Shown here: one piece after another, positions 38,601 to 52,200 of the stretch
How positions within the stretch are numbered: position 1 is the stretch's first letter
Layout of the letters: every line of letters begins with the position of its first letter
Source: Thunnus maccoyii
Lineage: Eukaryota; Chordata; Actinopteri; Scombriformes; Scombridae
DNA length: 64,000 nt
Reading direction: 5' to 3'
Assembly: GCF_910596095.1 (NCBI RefSeq)
Contig: NC_056539.1
Location: 7,142,501-7,206,500, forward strand
Notes under the pieces: model-generated
Database searches by the model: none
Seen by the model: the letters and a program-made list of their open reading frames with translations, nothing else
What the model was told of the DNA's origin: nothing
Program-made: the position numbers and the translations under genes

Positions 38601-39143
38601 CCAAGGAGAATCAAATACAACATAACCACCGGCTCAGGATGTTGGTCATCAACCAGCCTCTCTCTCTCTTTTTTTAGGCTCCCTCTAACAATCAGTCACT
38701 CCCAGAGCCCCTGCAGATCAAAGCACAGCCCAACCTGATCCCCATTTTCTGCAAAAATAAGGTAAGTTTAATATGTTTGATATCTGTCAGTGGTGTATTA
38801 GTAAAATATACTATATATATTTGTGGTAGTATCAGTGCTGTAAAAAGGTTAGACTTTAAGTCGAATTCAACCATTATTTTTGCAGAGAGAGGAGGATGAA
38901 GGCAAGATCGGAGAGATCAAGTACTTTGGCTTCGGCGGCGGCTTTCCCCTTCAGTACTATCCATACTACGGCAAACTGCTGCAGCCCCAGTACCTGCAGC
39001 CTTTGGTTGCCATTCAGTTTACCAACCTCACCATGAATGAGGAGCTGCGCATCGAGTGCAAAGCATATGGAGCAAACATTGATTACAGTGAGAAAGATCG
39101 CTATCAAGGACGTTTTGATGTTAAAATCACAGTCAACTCGTGA
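31469..39143 (+). CDS. atp1b1: Na+/K+-transporting ATPase subunit beta-1, 6 coding exons
   Basis: Exons 31469-31562, 35479-35607, 37025-37180, 37437-37618, 38678-38761 and 38886-39143; 903 nt, 300 aa (human 303). This type II membrane glycoprotein is the obligate partner of the sodium pump alpha subunit in the plasma membrane. A cytosolic N-terminus with [16 protein letters not shown] comes first. One membrane segment spans about residues 33-60 ([19 protein letters not shown]), then the conserved [13 protein letters not shown]. Six extracellular cysteines (C125, C147, C157, C173, C212, C273) give the family's three disulfides. N-glycosylation sequons are N192-Q-S and N262-L-T. The C-terminal [16 protein letters not shown] and GRFDVKI signatures are intact. 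The start ATG is set by the conserved N-terminus. Intron 3 has a GC donor. The gene is tail to tail with nme7. Whether it is a fish a or b duplicate cannot be judged here. Confidence 0.97.
31563..35478 (+). other. atp1b1 intron 1
   Basis: Intron of 3.9 kb with GTAAGT donor and CTACAG acceptor. The first 2 kb is relatively GC-rich with CpGs, continuing the promoter region, and holds a CT microsatellite and T- or A-runs (32812-32828, 33339-33351). No exon or gene was recognised inside. Confidence 0.6.
32614..32658. repeat. (CT)n/(GTCT)n microsatellite
   Basis: CTCTCTCTCTCTCTCTCT followed by GTCTGTCTGTCTCTCTCTCT in atp1b1 intron 1. Confidence 0.9.
35608..37024 (+). other. atp1b1 intron 2
   Basis: Intron of 1.4 kb, GT-AG. 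It holds a T-run at 36429-36451. An unusually long antisense open frame (36124-36702) is discussed under findings. No exon recognised. Confidence 0.5.
37181..37182 (+). other. atp1b1: Non-canonical GC splice donor of atp1b1 intron 3
   Basis: Exon 3 ends GATTGTGGAG and the intron starts GCAAGTATAA; the acceptor is TTGTAG at 37431-37436. Joining here gives G126-D127-A-P in frame, matching the family's CGD. The nearest GT (37185) would shift the frame into a stop within a few codons. The sequence AG|GCAAGT is the strong consensus for GC-AG introns. Confidence 0.85.
37619..38677 (+). other. atp1b1 intron 4
   Basis: Intron of 1.06 kb, GT-AG. An inverted pair at 38346-38388 (GTAAAGTGTTATC / GGTAACACTTTAC, 17-nt loop) looks like the termini of a MITE. 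Otherwise nothing recognised. Confidence 0.5.
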
Positions 39144-40192
39144 CCTCAGCCATGACGAGCACTCTCATTTTGAAAACAAATCAAATGTAGAGAGAATAAA
39201 AGAGTTCAGATAAAACACCACTAGTCTTTGAACATTCATAATATACAGGACCTACACTTAATCCGTGTGCTTTACACTAGCTTTTCTGTGTGTCTGTCGA
39301 GGGTTAGAATGTAAAATACAAGAGTAGCAATAGCAAATATTTATTCTACTGTAAATGAAACTATTCCTTGAGCCATGGGATGTGTTCATCTATTACTGTA
39401 AAACTGCTATTCCACTACTGATGTGTAGCGAGCTGTGTTTCTGTCCCCAAAGTATTTCATCCTAATGTGGTTTCTATATATTTTTGGAGTGTCCAGTGCT
39501 GTAGTCTAGTCTCGTAATCTCTTCTGTCTTATGTCAGCTTTAGTGGTCCAAGGTGTGTGAGCGTGCGCTCGTGTCTGTGTGCAGGTGTATTAGTTTATGT
39601 GAGTGTGTGGAGTGTGTGTCAATGTGCTCTGACTAACTGAAATACTAGCATGGTACTCTGAACCTTTAAGGCCCATGTATGAGTAAATGACTGCGCTCCA
39701 TGGAATCTTTTTTTTTGTGTTTCTTTACCGAGATGTTCAAGTTGACTGTGGAAGGATACATTTGTACACTTTTCTTTGTTGTTCACCTTAGCTGTAGGAT
39801 ATGGTTTGATGACTTTCTGTTTGATACTCTTACATCTGTTCATTCTTAATTCATAGTGTAGAGCTTTGTGGGTCCAGCCTAGAAGACTGTCACCTCCATG
39901 GAAACAGTGGCAACTCAGTGCTTTGAAATCTGTTTTGCTGGAGACATCACATGATGTGATGCAACTTACTATTGAATGTTTTAGCCATTTTCATGGTGGA
40001 AGAATTTTATATTTATGCAGTTGTACATTTTTTTCAAAGTGTAATGTATGAATCCAATACCAAAGTCGCTGGTCAAAAGTTAGAAAATCAGAGGCAATGC
40101 AGTATCCCGTGTAATAAGATGTTTAGTTGGTGTGAAAATACTTAATTCAATGTTGAAGATCAAAACACTTGTCAGGAGTCTGCTCTTGTCAC

Positions 40193-40198
40193 TTTATT
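40193..40198 (-). terminator. nme7: AATAAA poly(A) signal of nme7
   Basis: TTTATT on the plus strand (AATAAA on the minus), 89 bp downstream of the nme7 stop codon. It lies upstream of the distal atp1b1 signal, so the two predicted transcripts overlap. Confidence 0.55.
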
Positions 40199-40219
40199 TA
40201 ATCTGCATAAGGCTGAAAC

Positions 40220-40225
40220 AATAAA
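40220..40225 (+). terminator. atp1b1: Distal AATAAA poly(A) signal of atp1b1
   Basis: AATAAA in 'gaaacaataaacag', followed by a T/G-rich stretch 'gtgttttctcgtttgc' about 45 bp downstream. It lies within the predicted nme7 3' UTR on the other strand. Confidence 0.5.
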
Positions 40226-40286
40226 CAGAAAAATGGAACAACTGTGAAGTCTTTGAATAGAGTTAAATGTGTTTTCTCGTTTGCAT

Positions 40287-43200
40287 TCACCCGTCCAAAA
40301 TCTTGAAGAAATACTGCACCTGTGAAAAGAAGTGAAAAGTAATTACCTATACCTAAAAATGGACTTCTGCAGTATGTACAAAATATCCTGAATTCAAATA
40401 TTACATCAAAGTGTCAGCCACAGTTCACAGAGCAAATGCTCCTCTGCACAAGCCTTTTCTAGGCTACTACTCTCCCAGTCTTGGGAAAATGGCAGCTCAG
40501 TCAGTCACCGGCTAATGGTTAACAAGGAGGCATTTGTCCAGGCCGCAGATCAGGAGTTTTCCTGAACAATGACGCTCGATGGGTCAGACCCACTCCCTAC
40601 AAAACAATGGTTTTGTTTCAAATTCCGCTGCCAGTCTTGTTCTCCTCAAAACCAGTGTGATCTAAGGTTGCCCCAGCCCACAGAGCAGAGTCATGAGACT
40701 CGTCTAAAGACACAGCTTCACAGAGTCGGGGGTTTTGTTCTTGGCTAAATGCAAGGTGGTTATTTACGCAAGTGCTGGGAGAAGACAATGAGTAAACCTA
40801 TTTGTGAGATCAGAGAAACTACACAGATGAATAATGTGGGTGTATTCGACAGCACAGTATATGCAGAGTACAATGTGCGTGTGCCAGTGAAGTACCACCC
40901 ACCTCCAGTACACCATCTTCAGGGAGATCTGTACAGTGAACTGCGTTTTTCACTTTGTCTTTGCCATACAGAGCACGCAATGTGGTGGGACGGAGATGCC
41001 GCGCAATTTCCTGTTGAAAGAAAACATCTGGTTTTAACTGAATGAACGCAGAAAACCTCTGATTGTGATTCACTCATGGATAAAACAGACAAATCATCTT
41101 ATTAGTATTCAACTCAGTATCAGAAAGGCAAGCATTAAACGACATGGAGCTTGAAACAGCAACATAACACACTTTCTGTCCAACTATCGAGTGTTGTGTG
41201 GATGATAAGGTGGAGTTTTGAAACAGAACATCCTGTACTGTCGTATGTTACTGAGACAGAGTGGTTAGTCAGCAATCAGACATGTGATCCTGAAGAGGAA
41301 GTGACAAAACACAGTCAGCAAACTTTTCACACACTGCATGGTGGGAGAGAGATTAGCATTGTTTATTGCTTGTTTCATAATGTAGAAAAATGTTGACCAT
41401 AGCCATTTTTTTCAATAATAATATGCTTCATCACTTTACACTACGAATAAGGCAAGGGTAAGTTTTATTTTTCTAGTGTTCTCCTTTTCCATTGCTCAAA
41501 AAACAGTTTTGCAGCAGCTTTATCTTGAGTCTTTGTCTCCATTATTTCAACATCAGACACTCCCAAGGTCAGAGCTGGTTCACTTGCCCTTTGCTACTTT
41601 GTGCCTCAAGGAAATGCAACCCTCCCACAGGGTCCCCTATCAGGGGAGGGATAATATGTGAATAATTAATTCACCATGATTAACTCTAAAGAAGAGAATG
41701 GAAAGCAAACATTATATAACATATAGTTCTCATGTAGAATCTGATACATTGGGAAAAGCAAATCATGTATATTTTATATAATGTTAAGAGGTCTCATTTA
41801 TAAAAAAAGCTCTACACAGGTTTGTTTGATCTTTAATGAGCAGTAAGGCCAACAAAAAGCAAATCTAACCATTGTTGCTTCAATGTGCTCTATTCATCCC
41901 AGATTAAACTAAATAACCAGATACAAATATGTTCACGTGACACCACCTGAGACTTGTTTTATCTCAGATTTTGTGGAGAAAAGAATTGGATTGTCTTATG
42001 ACAGAGAAACATTTCCTATGACAGGTTCTTTACCCTCCAGTGGTTTATGAAAGGGCGCTCCAAAGGCAGGAAACAAGTTTCAAGGTCGTAAATCAACCTA
42101 GCCTTCTTCTCAAAGCTGTTCATTGTCTTTTTAAACAAAAACCTTGAGGAAAACAAGTCCCCTGGTTAAAATGATTGCACACTGCTACAAATCGTTGAAG
42201 TGGATTCGACAGGAAGAAACTGTTGGAAGCAACAACTAGAAATGTTCAAGGACCTTGGGAACTGTACATCACTTGGGAATGATGGGCAGAACTGAGATCT
42301 ATTTTAGTTCTGTGTACTGAACATGAAGTGTTTCACATTTTGAAATTACACAGTTACGTAGGATTTAATCTTCCAGAAAATGATTGAATGAGGTTTTGTG
42401 GGCTTCAGGTTAACAGTTAAATTTGTCAAATACAGTATTAGTCATTCTGCAACTGACGAGCCAACAGCACTTAAATGTAGAAAACTAAACATTTCTGACA
42501 GTAAGACCATGCAGGAAGGAAATTTGTAATAGTAACACAATGGTTCAATAGCATAAATAGTTATTGGCCTAAATCTAAAATATATGTGTTTTAGCATTTA
42601 GCAGATTGTCTGACTTTACATTGACAAGTTATGGCTCATTGTATTGAAGTATTATCTACATTCTAAAACTGTCTTTCCTATGTTGGCCAAACCATTAGGA
42701 ATACCAAATGTCATCATTTTTCCTGCCAAATCTGCCGGATAATTGAGAATTAGCTGGCTATTGGATAACTGTAGTTCCATCATCTGTCTAATTGGTGTAA
42801 TTCTAAGTGGTTGGTGTCTGTGGGTATCACTTTCTGAAATCCTACTTTTCAGAAAGAAGATGAACAAGAATACTGTAATAAAGAACAACAGGACTCCTAA
42901 TATGGCTCTTCAGTTGTGTAATAAACTTTCTAGGTATAATGATACAAGTCTGTATGATGTAGGTTTGTGTCTAAAGCAACTAAATACAGTTTATCCTGTG
43001 TATGACTGCCCTGTTGTTTATGTGTCTCATGCCACATGACCCTGAACCCAAAGACGACAAAGGGGGGGTAAGATTTATTCAGTGATAAAATAATTCTTTG
43101 CAAAAGGACTGCTCTCTGTAATTGCGTTAGTTACCCATGAGTGACCTGCTGTCTGAGTTTAATTTGATTTTAATGAGTCCCATAGTGTGCTAGATTGATG

Positions 43201-46200
43201 TTCACGTAATGACTGCTGGCCTTTGTGGACCGTAATGGCCGGGGCAGAGTGACCCGATAGTTACATGAGTGTCCAGAAATCGAAAAGTCTCACGTCGTAT
43301 CCTTCACGCACCGCTGACTGTCCGACCCGGCTGAAGTGAGTTAGAGAGACACTGGACACGATTCTGTCACACTACACAACGCTGCAACAGTGGTCGATTC
43401 TACTGTGAAACATAATAATATAATAATAATATGTAAAACTGCATTTCTTTTCAAACTCTCTCACTACTTGACAGCAGCTGGGGACATTTAAAATAGAACC
43501 ATACACTAACTATAGCTTAGTTAAAACAATTGGTTGACTTTCCAATGTGATCAAATTCCCACAATTCACAACAGAAGACATCACAATGGTTAATGTACCT
43601 CATTTGAACAATTAAACAGCAGAATAAGCCTCTGACAGATGTCTCATTTTGAAATACTGTATTAGATGACTTTCAAACTTTTTGGAATTTAATTTCAGAA
43701 TTATAGCCTGTGATTAATCACAGTTTCCCATTACATTTAAAATTTAAAAGTATAAGTGAGACTCAAGGTTACCCTCTTAGTGGACACACTTTATATGTTC
43801 ATAGAGCATAATTTTTGATGGCACAACAGAGCAAACCTAAACCACTTGTAGCTTATGGCTTGTGTATTTGATCTTATCATTAACGTTACTTTGTTGGAAT
43901 CTTACTACCTGTGTTTTTAAAACCCCATTCTCCTTTTTTTTCCTTTGTTATTTTAACTACAACTACCACCACTATTATCACTTTGCCTTGTTTATTTTTA
44001 TTACACACGATTGACAAGATAAAGAAAAAATCCTGAGCCTGTTGCCAAAATGTTAAGTGCCAAGCTGCCCTTGCTCCGAATACAAGAGCCTCTCGATGGT
44101 GCAAAAAATTTCAGCTCTGTGGAAACTATCCACATGTCAAAATAACTATAAAAGTCTGTCATAGTTTATCTCCTCTGCCATCTCTCCTGGCGTTAGCTTG
44201 GAGAGAGCAATTACAATATCTAGTTACAATTTTCACCCTTTAATCAACAACATACTATTTGTTAAAAACAGAACAGAGTAAAATTGAATCATTGCCCATT
44301 TCCGTTTCATTTTTATGCCACTATGCGGTACTAAATCCGCGATAGCTGCCACCAGGGACAGCTAATATCATTTTCACTACCGCATTACATAAATGGGTCA
44401 AAAATCAACAGGCAAAGCATTTTTTACCAAACATAATGCAGGGATAGTCTTTTAGCCTCATGCAACAGGACATTTAGGCCTATTTGATCATCTTTTACAC
44501 TCATCATCTACTGTGAGACATAGCCTCGCCCTCCACCACGCATTACTAATGTGTGGTGGAGGATACAAATCTTTCATGAAGTTGCTGATTTAAAAAGGGG
44601 AAGTGTATATTTAGAGACTCCAAGAAAATGCAACACGACGGCAGAGGGCAGAGAGTACAGGCTGGGTCAGGACTGGCTAACAGAGGACCGTTGTGTCTGT
44701 CCACTCTGATAACAGGACACATCACAAGACAGAGCACAATCTCATGACTGAGTGAGTGCAATGCAAGGCAGTTAAGGGTGTGGAGGTGTGAAACACATGA
44801 GGATCCTTTTGGGTAAGACAGATGACACCTAGTGAAAGCCCTCACAAGTCTTGCATCATATATTTCAGTGCATGTTTTGCTCTGTTCTGTAAGGAAATGC
44901 TGCAATTAAATTGATCTACCATCAACTGTGTATTAGCTCTAGTGTGATAACGTGTGTTTGAGGTCAATTAATTCAGCTGTACAGTCACGTGTTTATTCAC
45001 ACAAGACCTGTGTTGTTGATTAGTCGACTGGAATGAATCAATAGCCTTTTCTTACCACAAGCAACTGACCCTTAACTATTACTAGACATTCTGACCTCTT
45101 CATACAGTCTGGAGTGTCAGTGTTTGTCCAGGCAAATCTGTCGGCCTGATAATAATATCTGGAATGTCTTCATAGACTGTATTTGACAAGAAAACGTACC
45201 GTACTTTGGTACTTAGTGGAATAATGTTACAGGAAGCCACACATGCCCTGTTGGTGACCCAATCAGCCTCTAACAGACTGATCCAGTCTACAATGTTTCT
45301 TCTCCCAGATCTCTGCGCTGCAGTGACTTTCCGCTATCAGATGACTGAACTCCACTGAGGAGTAGGAGTGGTGATGTTTAGGTTATTTGTCAGATAATAC
45401 TGAGGTTAGTCTGAGGTCGTGGAGTGATGAAACTGGTTGACCTCCCTATTAGTCGGAAAGTCTAAAGCAATCAAAGAAGTTACAGAGTCCTTAGTGAGGA
45501 ACAGCAGCTGAAAACAAATGATAGCAGCCAAAAGAGCATCAGTTATATCTAGTATATTTGAGAATCTAACAGTAGATATTGTAGAGAATGACCCTGCCAC
45601 TTTGTCACTCTTGATACGATTGCTGAACTAGCTGTAAATTACAACCCGGTGCCCATTTAAATAATCTTAGTTCAGTTCCTTATACTTAGAGATCCCCTTC
45701 CAGAAATGTTTTAAGATAAAATACTCTACTGTGAATAATAATTTGTGTCTGATTTGGTTTTTCCATAAAAAAGTTCAACTATCTTGTTAAAGTCCTTAAA
45801 ATTACATCTACTCCTTCTCCCTTATTAAAAATGTATAAATATGCAAATATTTTTTATCTCAAAAGTTTAACTGCTGGACACAAGATGTCTCCTGCCTTAC
45901 TGTAAAGTCCATCCTCAGTGTTTGTACACTGGAGGATTCAAGTTTCCACATCACACTTGTGTAAATTAAATATTGGACCAGAATTGGGCTTTGTGATGTC
46001 CCAAATCCTGCTCACAGGTCAACACTTTATAACTGGATTTTCATTGAGCACAGAGAAACTTTCCACTTTCAGCAGATGAATGTGAAAACAGCCTTCTAGT
46101 CTCAAAACATCATTCTGCACAGTGAAGCTCAAACATTTAGCTGTGGGAACAAGAAAAACATATTTTGTGGGCACTTTATGGCCACAAAATATGTGGACTT

Positions 46201-49200
46201 TTGTGAGCTAAAAATGAAAAAATCCTGCTCTTCTGAATAATAAATGTCTCACAGCTTTCAAAATGCATAAATTAACCTGACAACTAATGTTGTTAAAGTC
46301 ACTACAGTATGTGCAGAATTTGCCCCCAGCGTATTAAAAAAGACACTGCAAAGCATGCTGCTGCCCCACCTCCCTCTCATGGATTAACTGGGCTGAAAAC
46401 AACACATACACTGCATCAATATGGTTTGACCGTTTCATATTTCTACAGCAAATATGTATGCTATCCGGGTCATTTGACAGATGACATATGGCTTTTAAGT
46501 GTTACAAATATCAAACCAAACCAGAGCCAGATCACATCTGTAGATGATAACTAATAAAATAACAAAGGACTGTTGAAAAGACTTAATTATTTTGGCATCA
46601 CTGAGCAGGGGTGTAGCGTCATGTGACCTGGAAATCATTAGCCAATTAACTAACCCTATTCCTGCTCTGTGGCTGTAATGTCACTAACACGACTGTGGCC
46701 TGGAGGACTGAATATGAAACAGACAAGTAAATTCATTCATTTTAAATAAAAATGAAGCAGATGAAAATGACATAAAGAAGCTGAACTGAAGATTCACATC
46801 TGAGTCATGGACCGCTGTTGGACTTGTGGTGAAATCATGCGGGTGTGTAGTTGCTCATTTTTCTGGTAAGCAAGCAGAGCGTCTTATCATTAGATTTCAC
46901 ATCACGCACCGGCACAGCCCTGCAGCACTGATTCCACCATATCCAGGAACACACACATGCATGCAGGTGTTCAAACACACACACACAAGTTTATTTCACG
47001 GGCCAATTCTTTTATCTAATCACATAAGCCACAAATTCTTTACAATGTACACTAAACAAAGGCTAAAAAAACCATTCTGGTGTTCATCAGTTTACTTTGT
47101 CAGATTTAAGACTCTTCAAAGCCAGCAGGGTTATGTGACTTTTCGGGTGATGTGCTCAATTTAAATTTAAAGTATTGGGCTCCTCATTCACATATAGGTC
47201 CAGCTTCTAGCTGTCAAGGTTAACAACTTCCCAGCAGTTGTGTCCCAGACTAACGTCACATAGTAATGTGAACACGTTTTCTGCTGCCTGTCTTTGACAA
47301 CAAGGGCATTTGAAAAACTCTAGAGGAGGAGGAGGATGATGGATGGATAATCATTTGCAGATGATATATTGACTGTCATCACATTTAACCCAACTTTTGA
47401 CATTTTACTTTGCTGAATAATCTTCTATTTGTGATGTCTCAGGAGTTTTTCTCCTGGAGATTTTGAGGAGTGGGTGTAGGAGATGAAGACAGCGAGGTGT
47501 TGTTTTCCAACTTAAATTCAGTATATTCAGTCTTCCCATAACTAGTCAACTTAATTCTTACATAAAAGATAAACAAAACCCAAACAGGTATTTAAATCAA
47601 AATTCGAATTCACCATCATATTTGCAACATAATGAAAGTCCTGTCCTCTCTGTTCAACCTCAGTCTTTTCATCCACTTTCCCTCCACTCTCTCTTCCCTC
47701 ACTAGGGCAATCAGATTATCTGGTTCAGCTGGGCAGCAACCATTGTCCTGACTGCCCTGCTGACTATGGGTTTTGTAGTCTTTTAATGGATTCCATGCGA
47801 TGGGTGGTAGTCCTTGTTGGGGGAGGAAATGTATCTCCCCTCTATGACATTACCTCTCATAACATCATATATTATAGAATATTATGACAAAATAAATCAT
47901 TTTTAATATGCTTTGACTCACCGGATCAGCAGGTCCACAGAAGTCCCTGAATGACTTTGGTGCGTCTGTGCCATGGATCTCTAGGACCATGCAGGGTCCA
48001 GAACACAGCTCAGTCACCATACTCTGTAGGGAGTGAGTGAAATACAGTTAAAACTGTGATCATGCCTTTAGCAAACACATATGTGTATCAGCAGTGAACA
48101 ACAACTAAGAGAGGCACTACCTTAAACCTCTCTCAATTAAATACTCAAACCTCCTTATTATCCTTATTTCTCACTCAAATGAAGAAATATACTGATAATG
48201 TTAATACACAACAACTCCTCACTGTTACTGCACATGATCAATTTCTTTCAAACATTTGGTTGAGAGATCTTTTTCTCATTGTTCCAGATCCTTTCAAAAG
48301 ATCAGACAATCTTTGTACTTTGATAAACAAAAGTAACAATTTAGTGATACAACTATAGTGCAGGTATGATGGCACAAGAATGCAGTGTACATACTCACAG
48401 GATATTCTGTAACAACACCTTTGTAAACTTCATAGAATTCTTCTGCATTTGCCCGATCCACATTGAACTGTGAAAAGAAAATATTACTCATGAAAACAAG
48501 CACAAAAATGAATATTTCACAACAAAAAATGGCATATGGAAACAGCAATCCAGGAAATGAAATATGAAAAATCAAAAAGAAACATCCTAGCTTAGTGTAT
48601 GTGCTTTGATTTGTGACAACGGCTCCATTATCATCGTCATTCCCATAAAAGTATGTTAACTAATGTACTAAGAACATCAAAGATATGAAATATGTTTAGA
48701 AGAAAGGCCCTGCATGAATTGCTGATATTTTATTCCCATTCATGCACAACATGCTCAGCATGTGGTTACAGTGATAAAATCCTGATTGATTTATTTTTGT
48801 CCTACAGCAGAATGTGCATCACATTTGATGCGGCAAAACGAATGGACTGTGAGAGGTCAGTGTTTGCAGTGACGCAAAGTTCAATCAAGAGGTCAGGTTG
48901 GATCAGACAGAGTCAATACTGCACTCATATTGGCTCCATGAGTACAGCTAAGATATATGGGCATATGAGCAAACATGTTTACTTGTAAAACTAAATTACA
49001 AAAGAAGACAGGGGCTGTTTTCATTTTTACCACAGCAGTCCATTACTTAAAATGTATGACATACTCTACAACACCAAAGCACAAGGACAGGAGCATTATT
49101 TGTTAAAGTTTTACCATCTGAAGTGCTGAGATTTCAAATCCAGCTGCAGATATGGAGTTCAGGATCTTCCCAGTCAGGCCTGTGAACACATCAAAGCTGT

Positions 49201-52200
49201 TCATATCTGTGAGCCTTCATGCACTTTTACAGAAGTTTACACATATTAACAAGTAAGGTGTTCGGTGCTAAAATAAACTCTTAAATGTGATCCGAACCAA
49301 ATAATCTCTGCTGCAGCAGTGAAACCGGTTAGATCACATCATTCTTATTCTTATCATATAGCTTAAGTTACTATTATTGAATGTGCTATGAAGCTATCAT
49401 AATGCTCCTGTTCAGACATGTTATCTTATGTTGCAATGACCTCCGATTGTGGTGTCTCCTTTGGACAAAGTACAGTGAGATTGTCTTACAGATGTCCTGT
49501 CTATGCAAGGAGAGGAGATATTATTTTTGTACAGACAGTCAACACTTTGGAAAGGAAGATAAAGAGCTGGACCTTTTGTCACTGTGGCAGTACATTATTG
49601 TAAAAATGGTACAGCCAGTGATAAAGGTGCAACAGTGACAGTGAAGGTCAGACTGCTGCAGACACACATAATTGAAAGAGGGCGCCAGCCTCGTAATCTC
49701 ACTCTAACATCCTGATAAAAAGTAGCCTGTGTACCCGTCAGGCAGGGTAGTAGTTGTCTAAATTTTCCATGAATTCTAAATACTGCTGAGTGTAATCATG
49801 ACTCTCAGTTTGGGCCAGGTGCTACACCGAGTGATGATGAATTTCTCTCTTGTTCGGGAAATCGCTCAGTCACAGTCCAGTTACGTGGGTATTAGGTAAG
49901 TAACCACCTCCTGAGTCCTCTGTGCCCTCCACAGGCAGCAGCCAACAGCTTGCCTAGGATCGCTGCTCCCAAAAGCAGCTGGTGCTGTTGCTAGGAGATC
50001 TTATTCTGGGTGCCTGGCAACAGAAGCTTCTCTATTCCAGTCATGTCTGAGTGCATTTTCAGTCACAACTTCCTTTGTCAACACTGTGATTGGCTGTGCC
50101 CTGTACACGTAGCCATAGCGTAAATTAGCCTCTTAAGCAATCCTCAGGGGAAATCAAAGCAAGCTTTTGTTACAATCTGTCTTTGAACTGATTGACAATC
50201 CTAGTTTAAGCTCAGCTGGTCAAGCCCTTCAGACTGAGTTACTATTCTTGGCTGAGACCAAAGGTGCGACCTCACGTCTGAAGGTAAACAACAATTTAAG
50301 GTCCTCTGACAATGCAACTCTAAACCCTTGTAATCAGGCACAAGATGCGAATCATAAACTCTTGCCTCACAAAGCCAGAATTATTCCCATGAGCTTAGTT
50401 TTTGCTTTTTACTACAATAACTGTAGAGTTTCTACAAGTTTGTTTATTTGCCATTCATCCACATACAAAGAATACAGAAACGGCCCAATGTGCTACCACA
50501 AAAATGCGACATAGTCATGAAACATCATACAACACAGGACAAAGTACAATTACAAAACAAAAAACAGAACTATGTAGGCTGGCCGTTTAAAGTGCAGTGT
50601 GCACACCTGTATGTAAACGTAGTGAACAGTGTAGCCATGACTGACAGGATAAAATAGATAATGAAGCAGAATAAAAACAGTGAGATTACCTCACTGTATA
50701 GAAGTATTAGCAGTCAACACTATGAGCAGTGTAACTGTTATTGTGAATATTGTGAAAATATAAATATAAATAATACAGTACAACTGAAATATAAAAATTA
50801 TAAGAATATCAATAATATAAATAATGCCTAACCAGTGACCTCTATGTGCACAATGCCTCTGAAAGATGATCCTGGATGGAGGAGAGAGAGATCAATATGA
50901 TCTTCTCGGCTGTCCTCACTATGTGTTGCAGGGTCTTGCGTTCAGATGCTTTGCAATTCCCAAACCACACAGTGATGCAGCCTGCCAGGATGCTCTCCAC
51001 AGTGCCTCTGTAGAAGGTGGTAACGATGGGCAGTGGTAGACTGGCTCTTTTCAGTCTCCGCAGGAAGTGGAGGTGTTGCTGTGGCTTCTTCGCTGCCGAA
51101 TTGATGTTGAGAGACCAGGGTCCAGACGCATAAAACTCTGTGTAGATTCATGACTAAAACTGTGTGTATGCAAAAAGCCAGAAATATGCATACGCATTCT
51201 TTTCGTCAGATCTATAAAGCTGTGCGTACGCATGGTTGTTTTTAGAAATCTTAGCCATTGAGGAACTGGGTGCACGAGCCTCATTTCCACTTTCAAAATT
51301 AGACATAAATGGGTGAAGACACGTGCTGAACCAGCTGTTTTCACATCAGTTTGCCGCCTGCTCCACCAGTCTGTGCACTTGTCAATATAACAAACATGAA
51401 AGAGGAAGTACCGTTTCACTCATTGTGTTGCACCGGCGAGGTTCTCCAACAACAGAACAGCTGTCATTACATGCAACCGTTATGCACAGCTGAGCGGCTC
51501 TTTATAACCGTCCATATCATTAATTCATCACATGGACTGTAAACCATCATCAGCAGTGATATGTCAGAAATGTAATCAATGGTTAGTTTGTAGCTCTCAT
51601 ATCTAAACAAGTGCAAGAGCAGGGTGTAAGAAATAGTGTGATATGCAAACTGGAGTGGGTCCAGTGAGGTGGGAAGGGCGGATTTGATGTGTCTCAGGAC
51701 TAGCCTCTCAAAGCACTTCATCATGATGGGAGTCAGTGCCACAGAGCAGTCGTCATTGAGAAATGTCACAGTCGACTTCTTTGGCACTAGGATGACGGTG
51801 GTCTTTTTGAAGCCTGCGAGGATGACAGCCTGGCTCAGGCAGATGATGAAGATGTCCATGAGGATGTCTGCCAGCTGGTTAGCACAGTCCCTGAGCACTC
51901 ACCCAGGTATGTTGTCTGGGCCTGCAGCTTTGCGTGGGTTGACTCTGGATAGGGTCCTCCTCACGTCAGCTGAGTCCAGACAGTACAGTGACAGACAGTA
52001 CCTGCTCCTCAGGGGGATCTCACATGCTGCCGTGTCATTTAGAGCTTCGAACTGTGCATGGAAGACTGTTCTCATAAAAATTGACTGAAAATTAACTGAG
52101 AAGCCATACCAATCAACAAATTTTAAGGAGTGGCAACATTTGCTGCCTTTTGAAAGTCCTGCACCTTGTAAATAACTGTTCAGACGAGGTATTGTAGATA

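Larger units (their letters stand above)
39144..40245 (+). other. atp1b1: atp1b1 3' UTR (probable)
   Basis: Sequence after the TGA contains a GT-rich stretch at 39548-39622 and two AATAAA signals: a proximal one at 39195-39200 and a distal one at 40220-40225. The distal signal would give a 3' UTR of about 1.1 kb. Frames inside are chance openings. Confidence 0.55.

Noticed and set aside
40749..41045. 98-codon plus-strand frame over nme7 exon 11
   Set aside because: Antisense shadow of a conserved NDK exon.
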